Source: Flavobacterium sp. LHD-85
GTDB taxonomy: Bacteria > Bacteroidota > Bacteroidia > Flavobacteriales > Flavobacteriaceae
NCBI RefSeq assembly: GCF_030929595.1
Contig: NZ_JAVFVR010000014.1
Coordinates: 44,788-108,787 of the forward strand
Length of the DNA stretch: 64,000 nt
Direction: 5' to 3'
Shown here: one piece after another, positions 35,429 through 44,743 of the stretch
Layout of the letters: each line of letters begins with the position of its first letter
Position numbering within the stretch: the stretch's first letter is position 1
The notes under the pieces: model-generated
The model's database searches: none
What the model saw: only the letters and a program-made list of their open reading frames with translations
Told to the model about the DNA's origin: nothing
Translations under genes and position numbers: made by a program

Positions 35429-36802
35429 TTAGTTAGGGAAATCATTATAAACTGGTGTATCTAATGGTACAATTCTCCAATTATCAGTGTACACTTTTAC
35501 AGAAGTTGCTTTTGATGCAAATTCTTCTTCGCTTGTGTTTCCTAGTACATCTTTCATTTTTACATCCAAATTTTCGAACCAAATACCAAAGTTCTGATAC
35601 GTTGCAGCTTCGCGATAAGCTAAAACGGTTTCAAATGTTGCAGCTTCTTTAGACCATTGATAAAATTTGTTTAAAGGAATAGTAACAGTTACCCATCCTG
35701 AAGTTTGGAAAGCGACAGATTTTCCATCGACTAACCAAGGAATATAATTATAAACTCCTCCGGACCATGCTCCTGCGTTGAAATTATTAATTGTACATAT
35801 TTTTAAATAGCCCGAATCTTTCCATGCATCTGGTACATAAATATCAAATTGAAATGCGACTTTATCCAACGGTGTGGTTGCTGGAATAAAAGGGGTAAAT
35901 TGAGCTCTCCAGTTATCAACACCTGTTCCTCCTGTCCAAACTTCTGTCGCTCTTCCTGTAGCGGCTGCTATCGAAGTAAGACGAGATGGACGATGCGGTA
36001 CATACTTACCATGAGAGAGATTTCCGGCACCAATTGAAGCCGATTCCAAATCGGTTCCTAGAATCATACCTGTGGCTGGCGGTGTTCCCCAGAAACTGTG
36101 CTGTCCTCTTCCGTCAAAATCTAAAATAATAGCTCTTTTACAGTTAAAATATGCTGGAGAATATACGCCTCCATTTGATCCTTGAACGTATAATGAGCCT
36201 CCATTATCCGACACGCCACTTGGAACTACAACTGTAAATGATTCTCCATCTTCATCTGAAACAATTCCTGATGTAACCTCAACATTGCCCGGGAAAACTA
36301 CTTTGGTTACTTCTGTTAAACCACTTCCATAAACTGTAATTGTTTCTCCTGCATTAGGCATTGTATTCGAAATTCGCGTAATTTCTGGTTTCCCAGCTCT
36401 AATTTCAAAAGGAAAAGTGAATTCGTTATTGTCATTTACAAATCTAATTGTATTTCTTACTGATGGATCTGCTTCTAAAATTGGCGTATCTCCAGAAACG
36501 CTTACCAGCATTGAATTATTAGAAACAAAAACCACATTAAAATAGGTTGAATATCCGTTAATGTAAACTTTCTTTAGTCCTTCAAAACCTGAACCTTCTA
36601 TGCGTAATAGCTGTCCTAAACGGGCAAAAGTTACTTCTCTATCTGGCACTGTTGAATTTACATCTTCTAAAAACACTTTTGTAATTGTAATTGCGCCTCC
36701 TTCTGAATCGTTGTTGTCGCAAGAAGTAAATAGCATACCGAAAACCATCATGCTTAACAATGCAATAGGCGCCCAATACTTTTTAGTTAAAATATATTTC
36801 AT
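35429..36802 (-). CDS. surface glycan-binding protein (SGBP-B-like) with IPT/TIG domains
   Basis: Lipoprotein of 457 residues (GMLFTSC, Cys28). Two IPT/TIG-like domains (about 38-125 and 130-215; GQLLRIEGSGFEGLKKVYING and AGETITVYGSGLTEVTKVVF) are followed by a C-terminal binding domain (about 220-450) that resembles the SGBP-B xyloglucan/xylan-binding type, with many exposed-type Trp and Tyr (FWGTPP, WRAQFTPF, YIPWLVDG). Such proteins extend from the outer membrane and hold polysaccharide for the SusCD complex. It lies between susD and the GH10 gene, the usual place for this component. Confidence 0.88.
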   Translation of the reverse strand: MKYILTKKYWAPIALLSMMVFGMLFTSCDNNDSEGGAITITKVFLEDVNSTVPDREVTFARLGQLLRIEGSGFEGLKKVYINGYSTYFNVVFVSNNSMLVSVSGDTPILEADPSVRNTIRFVNDNNEFTFPFEIRAGKPEITRISNTMPNAGETITVYGSGLTEVTKVVFPGNVEVTSGIVSDEDGESFTVVVPSGVSDNGGSLYVQGSNGGVYSPAYFNCKRAIILDFDGRGQHSFWGTPPATGMILGTDLESASIGAGNLSHGKYVPHRPSRLTSIAAATGRATEVWTGGTGVDNWRAQFTPFIPATTPLDKVAFQFDIYVPDAWKDSGYLKICTINNFNAGAWSGGVYNYIPWLVDGKSVAFQTSGWVTVTIPLNKFYQWSKEAATFETVLAYREAATYQNFGIWFENLDVKMKDVLGNTSEEEFASKATSVKVYTDNWRIVPLDTPVYNDFPN

Positions 36803-36833
36803 ATTTATGTCTTTTAGTTTTTTATTTCTGAAA

Positions 36834-38465
36834 CTAGAATAAGTCTTTTATTTTCTCTTCTGTAAACTGATACGGAACAGGATTTTCTCTCAATAACGGA
36901 TTCTGAACTAATTCAGATTCTGGATAAGGAAGCGTGAAAATGGTTGCATCAATTACTCCAATTGCTCTCGGACTTGTCGCTTTTGAAGCATCAACCGTAA
37001 CTGTATTTGTCGCTGTGTCGTACAAAATTGGAGTGATTGTTCCTCTATTTTGTGCTGTTATATAGTTAATTACTTCTTGCTGTTTGTAGTAAGCTCTACG
37101 AACTAAATCATACCAGTATTGTCCTTCCATACATAACTCTACTCTTCTTTCGTGTGCAAGATCTGCATAAGTCAAAGTTGTTTTTGGATCTAAACCTGCA
37201 CGGGTGCGAAGTCTATTTACCACTGAGATAGCTGTTGCATCTGCCGTTGAGGCATTGTTTCCTAAAGCTGCTTCTGCGTAATTTAAATAAACTTCTCCCA
37301 GACGCAACATATAGGTATTCAAAACAGAATTCATACGAGTAATTTTAGAATTGTCTTTTGTAGAACCTACAACTCCTTTTTTAACCGTAAGGAAATCAGC
37401 TCCATGATCTACAGTATAACCTCCATTTGCTTTATTAATTTCAGCATAATGATCATTATCTCCCATCCAAGTTGCTTTACGGCGAAGATCTTTTGATTCA
37501 TATTCTTGTAAAACATTATAAGAAGCTCTTGTCCAATATCCCCAAGCAGCATCATCTCCCGTAATATCAGAACCTAATGCAAAGTAAGCCTGTTGTGTAT
37601 TGTTTACTCCAAAATCTCCGTTTGGAACCCATTGCAATGCAAACATCGATTCGGTATTGTTGTTATTATCAATCATGAATAAATCTTCATAATTTGTCAT
37701 TAAGCTGTAAGACCCTGAACTCATTACTTTTTCTGCCGCTTTTTTAGCCAAATCAAGATATTCTTGATTGCGAGTTCCGCTATTTGGATTGTCGCCAACT
37801 CCTGAAAAAGACAAATAAACGCGAGAAAGCATTCCGAATGCGCTATACCTCGTTAAACGTCCAGCCTGACCAGCAGTTTCTGGAAGATATTTAGCGGCAA
37901 ACTCTAAATCACGTATAGAAAATTCATAAACATCTTTCATTGGGTTTTTATTCACAACTGGATTTTTTACCAATTCTCTCGGATCTGTAGAAATAATCAC
38001 ATCTCCCCACAATGAAGCTAAATACCAATAAGCAGTTCCTCTCATGAAACGAGCTTCGGCAATGTATTTGTTTTTAACGGCATCGCTTAACGGACTTTCT
38101 GAAATTCCGATAATTACATTATTAGACTGCTGCACTACATTATACAATGATGCCCAAGCCGAAACTAGAGGTCCTGTTAATCCAGTTTCTGTTAAATCTG
38201 TAAAAGGATAAATATAATCTGAGAAAGGCGCATACATGTTTGCGGCACGTCCGTCTCCTAATCCATAATAAAATTTATCATTAAAATCAAACCATACTTT
38301 GTTGTATAATGGTCCCGTTGCAGCCTGAAAATCAGACTCTGATTTATAAAAATTTTCTTTTGTAATGACATCGTTTGGCTCAACGTCTAAAATATCGCTG
38401 CAACTCGTCCAAACAAATGGCAATGCAATAATTAAAGCCGTGTAAAATATTTTCTTTGTTTTCAT
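36834..38465 (-). CDS. SusD/RagB family lipoprotein of the xylan locus
   Basis: Protein of 543 residues with a lipoprotein signal (ALPFVWTSC, Cys22). Family features include the start SDILDVEPNDVITKENFYKSESDFQAATGPLYNKVW, the helical segment FMRGTAYWYLASLWGDV and the C-terminal LGEVYLNYAEAALGN...VVNRLRTRAGL. It binds imported oligosaccharides at the cell surface and covers the SusC barrel. It starts ten bases after the susC stop and belongs to the same transcript. Confidence 0.95.
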   Translation of the reverse strand: MKTKKIFYTALIIALPFVWTSCSDILDVEPNDVITKENFYKSESDFQAATGPLYNKVWFDFNDKFYYGLGDGRAANMYAPFSDYIYPFTDLTETGLTGPLVSAWASLYNVVQQSNNVIIGISESPLSDAVKNKYIAEARFMRGTAYWYLASLWGDVIISTDPRELVKNPVVNKNPMKDVYEFSIRDLEFAAKYLPETAGQAGRLTRYSAFGMLSRVYLSFSGVGDNPNSGTRNQEYLDLAKKAAEKVMSSGSYSLMTNYEDLFMIDNNNNTESMFALQWVPNGDFGVNNTQQAYFALGSDITGDDAAWGYWTRASYNVLQEYESKDLRRKATWMGDNDHYAEINKANGGYTVDHGADFLTVKKGVVGSTKDNSKITRMNSVLNTYMLRLGEVYLNYAEAALGNNASTADATAISVVNRLRTRAGLDPKTTLTYADLAHERRVELCMEGQYWYDLVRRAYYKQQEVINYITAQNRGTITPILYDTATNTVTVDASKATSPRAIGVIDATIFTLPYPESELVQNPLLRENPVPYQFTEEKIKDLF

Positions 38466-38475
38466 TGTGCGCTTT

Positions 38476-41400
38476 TTAGAAATTAACTGTTAATCCAAGT
38501 GTAGTGATTGTTGGCGAAGGATAACGTCCGTTATCGATACCATTTAAAAGCTGGTTTTGGTTTATCGCTCCAACTTCTGGATCGTACCCTTTATACTTCG
38601 TAAAGGTTAAAACATTCTGCATGTTTGACGTCACTTTTACATTTGAAATTCCGTACTTAGAGTATAAGTCTTTAGGAAGATTATACGATAATGAAATGTT
38701 TCTAAGTCTTATGTAAGAACCATCCTCAACAAATCTGTTGCTCAAGCGATAGTTTGAAGCCGAAGCCGCTGATGAAGCCGCGATTCTAGGCATATAAGGA
38801 TCTCCGCCTACAATCTGAACGTTACGATAATCGTTTGGTCCATTCGGATCGATTAATTCTAATTGCGCGTATCCTAAAGATGTTTTCAATAAATTGGTGT
38901 TCTCGCGAGGGTTTTCTAACCATCTTCTTTGGTAATTTAAAACTTCATTTCCATACGAACCTGTAAATAAAATACTCACATCAAATCCTAAGAAAGAGAA
39001 ACTATTATTAAAGCCAAATGTAAAATCTGGATTAGGATTACCAATGTACCCTGCATCTTTCTCATTGATTACACCATCTTTATTTACATCTTCAAACATA
39101 TAGTCTCCAATCCAAACTCCATTTTCACCAATTGCCATTCCTTCTGGCAAAGCTGTTGGTTTTACTGTTCCTGTGGCATCTTTATAATAGAAATCTGTTG
39201 CTTTTTCAAAACGCCCGATTACTTTATACCCATAAAATTGTCCTAACGGCTGACCTACAGCAGTACGTGTAACTACTGTTACATCTGAACCTTGCTGTAA
39301 AGTCTGATCGTAAACTCCTGATTCTGAATTTAACTTCAAGACTTTAGATCTGTTCATTGAAATATTGAAATTTGATTTCCATACAAAATCTTTTCTCTGC
39401 ATGTTAATTGTGTTGATTGTAAACTCAAAACCTTTATTTTCAAGCGATCCAATATTAGCAAAAGGCGGTGCCGTAGCTCCCTGACCCGTTGTTCCTACAT
39501 AAGCTGGAAGTGATAATCTTAATAATAAATCGTCTGTTTTCTTGTAGTAAGCATCTGCTGTAATTTCAATTCTATTATCAAGAAGTCCAATATCTAAACC
39601 AATATTAGTCTGGTTTGATTTTTCCCATTTTAAATCTGGATTTGCTGTATTGGTTGCAATTTGTCCGCTTCCCCAATTGGTTGCTGAAGTACCGTAAATA
39701 GACGTATACGCATTATTTGGTACACTTGAGTTACCTGTAACTCCCCATCCTGCACGTAGCTTTAGATTACTAACAGTTTGATTTTCTTTTAAAAATGATT
39801 CGTTTGAAACTTTCCAAGCTAAAGAGGCAGATGGAAACCAATCCCATTTGTTGCCTTCTGCAAATTGAGAAGATCCATCTCTTCTAATTGTTCCTGTTAA
39901 AATATACCTATCATCAAATGTATAATTTGCTCTTGCAAAATAAGAACTAAGCGATTTTGTAGAACTTGCATTTGAGTTTCTTGCTGTAGTAGGATCACCT
40001 GCATTTAAATCTGTTGCTCCGTTTGTTAAATAACCTGAACGGTATCCATAAAGATTTTCCCAGTTTTGCTCTTGAAGCTCTTGAGCCAACATAGCGTTAA
40101 CATTATGTTTTCCGAACATTTTATTATAAGTTAGAGTATTAAGCCAAATCCAGTTTTCGCTGGTTGATTTTGTTCTTGATCCTTCTCTTACCTCATTTGA
40201 TAATGCTCCAAAAGTATAAGACGGATTAAAAGTATAGCGGTTTCCAAAACCATAATCAATAGAATAGGTTGTTTTAAATTTTAAATCTTTTGTAAAACCA
40301 ATTTCTGCATAAACATTCCCTCTAATTCCGTAGTCTTTTCCGTGATTATCTTTAAGCATCGCAATTCCCAGCGGATTAGTCTGAACGAATTCTGTTGTAT
40401 CTGGTCCGTCAAAAGTACCGTCAGCATTTCTAGCTGCTACGTTTGGAGTCTGTTTTAAAGCGGTTAAGATTACCGAATCATCATTTACCGTAGTTACTTG
40501 ATTGTTTTTGTATGCATTTAAGTTTACTCCAACTTTCATCCATTTTTTTACTTGAGAATCAACTACAGCGCGAATCGTCATACGATCGAAAGAAGATCCT
40601 ATGATAGTTCCTTCTTGATCAAAATAAGACATTCCTAAGGCATACGTAGTAGTATCAGATCCGCCAGAAGCAGATAAATTATAACTTTGAATTAAACCTG
40701 TTTGAAATAATTCATCTTGCCAATTGGTTCCTTCTCCCAATAAATCAGGACGAATAAAATAAGGATCTCTTTGAACGATTCCTAAATCTGCACGCGTGTT
40801 TTTTAGCGTCCCATATTCTCTCAAATTTAGCACTTGCAATTCTTTAGGCATTTGCTGCCATCCTACATAACTATCAAAATTTAAAGTCAAATCTCCTTTT
40901 CTACCTGTTTTAGTTGTAACTATAATTACCCCATTTGCAGCTCTAGATCCATAAATCGCAGTTGCTGAAGCATCTTTTAAAATATCGACAGAAGCAATAT
41001 CATTAGGGTTAATTCCCGAAAGCGGATTTGCATTTAATGAACCTGAATTACCATCTATAATAACACCATCAATTACATAAATCGGCTCATTAGAACCTGT
41101 AATCGAGCTTATACCACGAATACGTACCGAAGAGCTTCCTCCAGGCGTACCACTATTCTGCTGAATTTGTACTCCCGCTGCTCTACCTTGTAAAACCTGA
41201 TCTATAGTTGTAGAGACAGATTGGGTTACTGCGCTACTAGAAATAGAAGAAATCGCTCCTGTTAAATCTGCTCTTTTTGCTGTTCCGTATCCAATAACAA
41301 CCACCTCTTTTAAGTCATTTAAATTCTCTTCTAGTACAGCATCAATTTTAGTTTTATTATTTACTGCCACTTCATACGGTTTATATCCAATAAAGCTAAA

Positions 41401-41643
41401 AACCAAAGTACTATTAGTAGGAATGGCTTGAAGCGTATAAGTTCCGTCAAAATTAGATACAGTACTTGTTTTGGTTCCTTTTACAATGATATTGACACCT
41501 GGTATTGGTCCGGTACCATCAGATACAGTACCTGTAACAGTAATTTGTGCATTTACTGCAGCAGAAAATACCAGCATCAGGATTAAGAGTCCCCAATTCT
41601 TAAAGTATTTAGATCTGCCTTTAGTAATTAAAAAGTTAGTCAT
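38476..41643 (-). CDS. SusC/RagA family TonB-dependent transporter of the xylan locus
   Basis: Protein of 1055 residues from ATG 41643 (MTNFLITKGRSKYFKNWGLLILMLVFSAAVNAQ, a signal peptide); in-frame starts at 41712 and 41850 exist, but 41850 lies upstream of the predicted promoter. A carboxypeptidase-regulatory-like domain (about 35-115, GTVSDGTGPIPGVNIIVKGTKTSTVS) precedes the plug (about 120-230, VIGYGTAKRADLTGAISSIS and DASATAIYGSRAANGVIIVTTKTG) and a long barrel ending GLTVNF. There is no STN domain, unlike the other SusC, so control should come from soluble regulators. It imports xylo-oligosaccharides across the outer membrane. A promoter and a LacI-type operator lie just upstream. Confidence 0.94.
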   Translation of the reverse strand: MTNFLITKGRSKYFKNWGLLILMLVFSAAVNAQITVTGTVSDGTGPIPGVNIIVKGTKTSTVSNFDGTYTLQAIPTNSTLVFSFIGYKPYEVAVNNKTKIDAVLEENLNDLKEVVVIGYGTAKRADLTGAISSISSSAVTQSVSTTIDQVLQGRAAGVQIQQNSGTPGGSSSVRIRGISSITGSNEPIYVIDGVIIDGNSGSLNANPLSGINPNDIASVDILKDASATAIYGSRAANGVIIVTTKTGRKGDLTLNFDSYVGWQQMPKELQVLNLREYGTLKNTRADLGIVQRDPYFIRPDLLGEGTNWQDELFQTGLIQSYNLSASGGSDTTTYALGMSYFDQEGTIIGSSFDRMTIRAVVDSQVKKWMKVGVNLNAYKNNQVTTVNDDSVILTALKQTPNVAARNADGTFDGPDTTEFVQTNPLGIAMLKDNHGKDYGIRGNVYAEIGFTKDLKFKTTYSIDYGFGNRYTFNPSYTFGALSNEVREGSRTKSTSENWIWLNTLTYNKMFGKHNVNAMLAQELQEQNWENLYGYRSGYLTNGATDLNAGDPTTARNSNASSTKSLSSYFARANYTFDDRYILTGTIRRDGSSQFAEGNKWDWFPSASLAWKVSNESFLKENQTVSNLKLRAGWGVTGNSSVPNNAYTSIYGTSATNWGSGQIATNTANPDLKWEKSNQTNIGLDIGLLDNRIEITADAYYKKTDDLLLRLSLPAYVGTTGQGATAPPFANIGSLENKGFEFTINTINMQRKDFVWKSNFNISMNRSKVLKLNSESGVYDQTLQQGSDVTVVTRTAVGQPLGQFYGYKVIGRFEKATDFYYKDATGTVKPTALPEGMAIGENGVWIGDYMFEDVNKDGVINEKDAGYIGNPNPDFTFGFNNSFSFLGFDVSILFTGSYGNEVLNYQRRWLENPRENTNLLKTSLGYAQLELIDPNGPNDYRNVQIVGGDPYMPRIAASSAASASNYRLSNRFVEDGSYIRLRNISLSYNLPKDLYSKYGISNVKVTSNMQNVLTFTKYKGYDPEVGAINQNQLLNGIDNGRYPSPTITTLGLTVNF

Positions 41644-41755
41644 AAATAATTGGTTTAATGAGTTAATAGTTGGTTTAGTTAGTTTTCGTTTTTGAGTGAC
41701 TTCGTTATCCATTTTTATTTTAACATTTCGAACAAATAACGACTTATAGTCAAAA

Positions 41756-41785
41756 CAAATATATGCAAAAAACAACAACACACAA
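41756..41785 (-). promoter_or_regulatory. predicted promoter of the xylan susC operon
   Basis: On the minus strand TTG (41785-41783) is followed after 19 bases by TATATTTG (41763-41756), matching the TTG...TAnnTTTG promoter of Bacteroidota. It is about 113 bases upstream of the preferred susC start. The TTG is part of the operator at 41781-41796. Confidence 0.75.
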
Positions 41786-41796
41786 TCGGTTGCGTT
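41781..41796 (-). promoter_or_regulatory. LacI-type operator A before susC
   Basis: Plus-strand CACAATCGGTTGCGTT holds the near-palindrome CAATCGGTTG with a central CG, the half-site geometry of LacI-family operators. It overlaps the predicted -33 TTG of the susC promoter, which suits repression by blocking polymerase. Confidence 0.75.
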
Positions 41797-42131
41797 AATT
41801 TTATTTCTCAATTTCAAAAAAATACCTCTTAAAAAAAGAATTATTTGCATTTATATTTGTAAAATTTTAAAAAATCATCAAAAACAATGTTTAATACAAC
41901 GAAAACGTTAGAGATAATAAATCGTTTACTTAAAAATCTTAAAAAAAATATAAAATGTTAAAAAATGAGATTTTTTGAAAATGCACTAAAACGTTGTAGT
42001 AAGTGTATAAAAATTCTTCTTAAATTATTTTTTTTCTCATCCCTTATGTAATGAGACTTCGAAGTCCTTAAAAACTGTAAACCAACACACTAACCTACAA
42101 AGAATATATTTCTTACAAAATCTAAAACAGA
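41797..42131. other. non-coding stretch upstream of susC
   Basis: Very A/T-rich DNA between operators A and B. The long frame entering it from susC has no support as coding sequence. I see no RNA gene or further clear promoter. Confidence 0.5.
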
Positions 42132-42147
42132 AACAATCGGTTGCTTA
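42132..42147 (-). promoter_or_regulatory. LacI-type operator B, 350 bp upstream of operator A
   Basis: Plus-strand AACAATCGGTTGCTTA repeats the core CAATCGGTTG of site A. It lies between the transaldolase terminator and susC. Pairing of A and B by DNA looping is possible. Confidence 0.7.
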
Positions 42148-42156
42148 TATTTTACA

Positions 42157-42192
42157 AAAAAACTCCCTTCCAACTAACTGGAAGAGAGTTTT
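42157..42192 (-). terminator. terminator of the xylose-catabolism operon
   Basis: AACTC-C-CTTCCA (42161-42172) pairs with TGGAAG-A-GAGTT (42179-42190) around loop ACTAAC, with one mismatch. A run of T follows on the minus strand. It lies about 30 bases after the stop of the transaldolase-family gene. Confidence 0.85.
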
Positions 42193-42219
42193 AAAACTAT
42201 AAAAATGGAAATAAAAATA

Positions 42220-42876
42220 CTAGAGATTCATCTTTTTGGCATCTTCTACGAACTGTTTCAGACCAATATCCGTTAACGGATGTTTCAATAATCCTTTTAT
42301 CGCAGAAAGTGGTCCTGTCATTACATCTGATCCTACTTTGGCACAATTAACAATATGCATAGTATGTCTTACAGAAGCCGAAAGGATTTGGGTCTGATAA
42401 TTATAGTTATCGTAGATTTCTCTGATTTCAGCAATTAAATGCATTCCGTCTGTCGAAACATCATCTAATCTCCCTAAAAATGGAGAAACATAAGTGGCTC
42501 CTGCTTTAGCGGCAAGCAAAGCCTGACCCGCCGAAAATACCAGAGTTACATTGGTGCGAATTCCTTTTGAAGAAAAATATTTGCAGGCTTTTATACCATC
42601 GCCAATCATAGGCAATTTCACTACGATCTGAGGATGTAAAGCAGCCAATTCCTCGCCTTCTCTTATCATTCCTTCGAAGTCGGTTGAGATTACCTCAGCC
42701 GAAACATCTCCATCTACAATATTGCAAATATCAAGATAATGTTTCAGGATATTTTCTTTTCCTGTAATGCCTTCTTTTGCCATTAAAGACGGATTGGTGG
42801 TTACGCCGTCTAAAACGCCTAAAGCCTGCGCCTCTTCGATGTCTTGAAGATTGGCAGTGTCAATAAAAAATTTCAT
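42220..42876 (-). CDS. tal: transaldolase / fructose-6-phosphate aldolase family enzyme
   Basis: Protein of 218 residues, the short TalC/FSA-type length. The start MKFFIDTANLQDIEEAQALGVLDGVTTNPSL is diagnostic; Lys87 in VVKLPM is the likely Schiff-base residue, and NVTLVFSAGQALLAAKAGATYVSPFLGRLDD follows. Enzymes of this size act either as transaldolase in the pentose phosphate pathway or as fructose-6-phosphate aldolase; beside xylose isomerase and xylulokinase the pentose phosphate role fits best. It is the last gene of the gntR-xylB-xylA-tal series but is separated from xylA by 532 bases with several repeats, and a likely GntR-regulator motif lies 18 bases before its start, so it may have its own promoter. 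Confidence 0.92.
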   Translation of the reverse strand: MKFFIDTANLQDIEEAQALGVLDGVTTNPSLMAKEGITGKENILKHYLDICNIVDGDVSAEVISTDFEGMIREGEELAALHPQIVVKLPMIGDGIKACKYFSSKGIRTNVTLVFSAGQALLAAKAGATYVSPFLGRLDDVSTDGMHLIAEIREIYDNYNYQTQILSASVRHTMHIVNCAKVGSDVMTGPLSAIKGLLKHPLTDIGLKQFVEDAKKMNL

Positions 42877-42893
42877 AAGTTTTTTGGTTTGTG

Positions 42894-42907
42894 GTTATGT
42901 TCCGTTA
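42894..42907 (-). promoter_or_regulatory. candidate GntR-regulator site before tal
   Basis: GTTATGTTCCGTTA differs by one base over 13 from GTTCTGTTCCGTT in the direct repeat that covers the gntR start codon (47238-47250). It lies 18-31 bases upstream of the tal start. Confidence 0.45.
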
Positions 42908-42913
42908 GTTTTT

Positions 42914-43012
42914 GTCATTCCGAGGAACGAGGAATCACACTAGTAATTCCGCATGCAAAATCGCCAATCTTTGTCGAGTTTCTTGCGAAGATTTCTCCTT
43001 CGTCGAAATGAC
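42914..43012. repeat. long imperfect inverted repeat, GTCATTYCGA family
   Basis: GTCATTCCGAGGAACGAGG near 42914 is imperfectly matched by CTCCTTCGTCGAAATGAC ending at 43012, and about 50 bases lie between the arms. Elements with this wording are common between genes in Flavobacteria, to my knowledge. Confidence 0.75.
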
Positions 43013-43028
43013 AAGATTGAGTAAAAAA

Positions 43029-43043
43029 AACTTTGACAAAGTT
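43029..43043. repeat. half copy of the AACTTTG nested palindrome
   Basis: AACTTTGACAAAGTT equals one arm of the 33-bp elements at 14531 and 29259. The following bases TCTCA also agree with the copy at 29259. Confidence 0.8.
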
Positions 43044-43355
43044 CTCAGCTTGTTCTAGTGAGTGAAAAATGTGCATTTCGATTGATTTTGCTCTTCAAAA
43101 AACCTTCAATAAAAAATACTCACTTAATTATTTTATCAAACTGACTTTTTATTTGTTTCGATTTTCAAAAAACAGTAACTAAACCTTCAATCTGTTTTTC
43201 TTAAATCTCCATTTAAAAAAGCCATAATCTTAATACACATTTTCGAAGTTTTTATCTAAAAGAATAGTTTTAAAGAAAATAACGTTTTATAGCTATCATA
43301 TTAAAAATTAAAACTCTTTTTAGATTTTCTGTCTCACTAAAAATATTTTTTGTAG
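43044..43355. other. non-coding stretch between tal and xylA
   Basis: A/T-rich intergenic DNA. I find no open frame with a start and family-like content, no tRNA and no clear promoter for tal in this part. Confidence 0.5.
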
Positions 43356-43388
43356 AAACCTAACAGGTTTTCAAAACCTGCTAGGTTT
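43356..43388. repeat. 33-bp palindrome, AACCTG family
   Basis: AAACCTAACAGGTTTT and AAAACCTGCTAGGTTT flank a central C; the arms pair with one mismatch. The 16-1-16 layout equals that of the elements at 14531, 29259 and 51510. It lies 21 bases after the xylA stop. Confidence 0.85.
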
Positions 43389-43408
43389 GATATAAAAGTC
43401 TAAACCAA

Positions 43409-44734
43409 TTAAATATATTGGTTGATGATATTTTCAAACAATTCTTGTTTACCGCTTTGAAGATTTAATTCTCCATTTTCGTGAGCGATAGTATAAAGAT
43501 CTTTAAGATTTAATTTTCCTTCAGCAAAATCTTTTCCTTTTCCAGAATCGAATGAGCTGTATCTTTCTTTTCTTAATTTCTCATACGGAGAAGAAGTGAT
43601 AATTTTATCTGCAGTCAATAAAGCTCTTGCAAAAGTATCAGCTCCACCAATGTGCGCTAAGAAAACATCTTCTAAATCTGTAGAATTTCTTCTGATTTTA
43701 GCATCAAAGTTAACTCCACCGCCTTGCAATCCGCCAGCTTTTAAGAAAACCAACATTGCTTCAGTAGTTTCTTGAATATTATTTGGGAACTGATCTGTAT
43801 CCCATCCGTTTTGGTAATCTCCTCTGTTGGCATCGATACTTCCTAACATTCCCGCTTTTGCAGCCACTTCTAATTCGTGTTGGAAAGTGTGTTGTGCCAA
43901 TGTAGCGTGGTTTACCTCGATATTGATTTTGAAATCTTTATCTAAACCATAATTTTTCAAGAATCCGATTGCTGTAGCCGAGTCAAAATCGTATTGGTGT
44001 TTAGATGGCTCCATTGGTTTTGGTTCGATAAAGAAAGTTCCTTTAAAACCTTGTGCTCTAGCGTAGTCTCTAGACATTGTTAAGAATTGCGCCATGTGGT
44101 CTAATTCTCTTCCCATATCTGTGTTTAGCAAAGACATATAACCTTCTCTACCACCCCAGAAAACGTAGTTTTCTCCGCCTAAAGCGATTGTAGCGTCCAA
44201 AGCTAATTTTACTTGTCCTCCAGCTCTTGCTACTACATTAAAATCTGGATTTGTAGCTGCTCCGTTCATGAATCTTGGGTTTGAGAAACAGTTTGAAGTT
44301 CCCCAAAGCAATTTAATTCCAGATTCTGCTTTTTTCTGTTTTAAGTAATCTGTAATAAAAGCCAAACGTTTTTCTGATTCTGCGAAAGTTGCTCCTTCAG
44401 CAATCAAATCGTAATCGTGGAAACAGAAATAATCGAATCCCATTTTGCTGATGAATTCAAAAGCAGCGTCTGCTTTATCTTTTGCCGCTTGATATGGATC
44501 TGATGAAGCATCCCAAGCAAATTGCTGCGTTCCTGGCCCGAATGGATCGCTACCTTGTCCGCAGAAAGTATGCCAGTAAGCGATAGCAAATTTAAAGTGC
44601 TCGCGCATTGTTTTTCCAGCTACAACTTGATCTGGATTGTAATATTTAAAAGCCAACGGATTATCAGATTCTTTTCCTTCAAATTTAATTTGGCCGATAC
44701 CTTTGTAGTATTCTTTATCTCCTAAAACTATCAT
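43409..44734 (-). CDS. xylA: xylose isomerase
   Basis: Protein of 441 residues, the length of class II enzymes. Active-site features are FHDYD (His106, Asp109), WGGREGYMSLLNTD and FIEPKPMEPSKHQYDFD with Glu237 and Lys239, followed by the metal-ligand region NIEVNHATLAQHTFQHELE and IDANRGDYQNGWDTDQFP. It converts D-xylose to D-xylulose in the cytoplasm. Nine bases separate it from the upstream xylulokinase gene, so they share a transcript. A palindrome follows its stop. Confidence 0.97.
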   Translation of the reverse strand: MIVLGDKEYYKGIGQIKFEGKESDNPLAFKYYNPDQVVAGKTMREHFKFAIAYWHTFCGQGSDPFGPGTQQFAWDASSDPYQAAKDKADAAFEFISKMGFDYFCFHDYDLIAEGATFAESEKRLAFITDYLKQKKAESGIKLLWGTSNCFSNPRFMNGAATNPDFNVVARAGGQVKLALDATIALGGENYVFWGGREGYMSLLNTDMGRELDHMAQFLTMSRDYARAQGFKGTFFIEPKPMEPSKHQYDFDSATAIGFLKNYGLDKDFKINIEVNHATLAQHTFQHELEVAAKAGMLGSIDANRGDYQNGWDTDQFPNNIQETTEAMLVFLKAGGLQGGGVNFDAKIRRNSTDLEDVFLAHIGGADTFARALLTADKIITSSPYEKLRKERYSSFDSGKGKDFAEGKLNLKDLYTIAHENGELNLQSGKQELFENIINQYI

Positions 44735-44743
44735 TTGATTTTT

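Noticed and set aside
41644..41850. Longer N-terminus of the xylan SusC
   Set aside because: A start at 41850 would lie upstream of the predicted promoter; the signal peptide begins at 41643. A start at 41712 remains possible.
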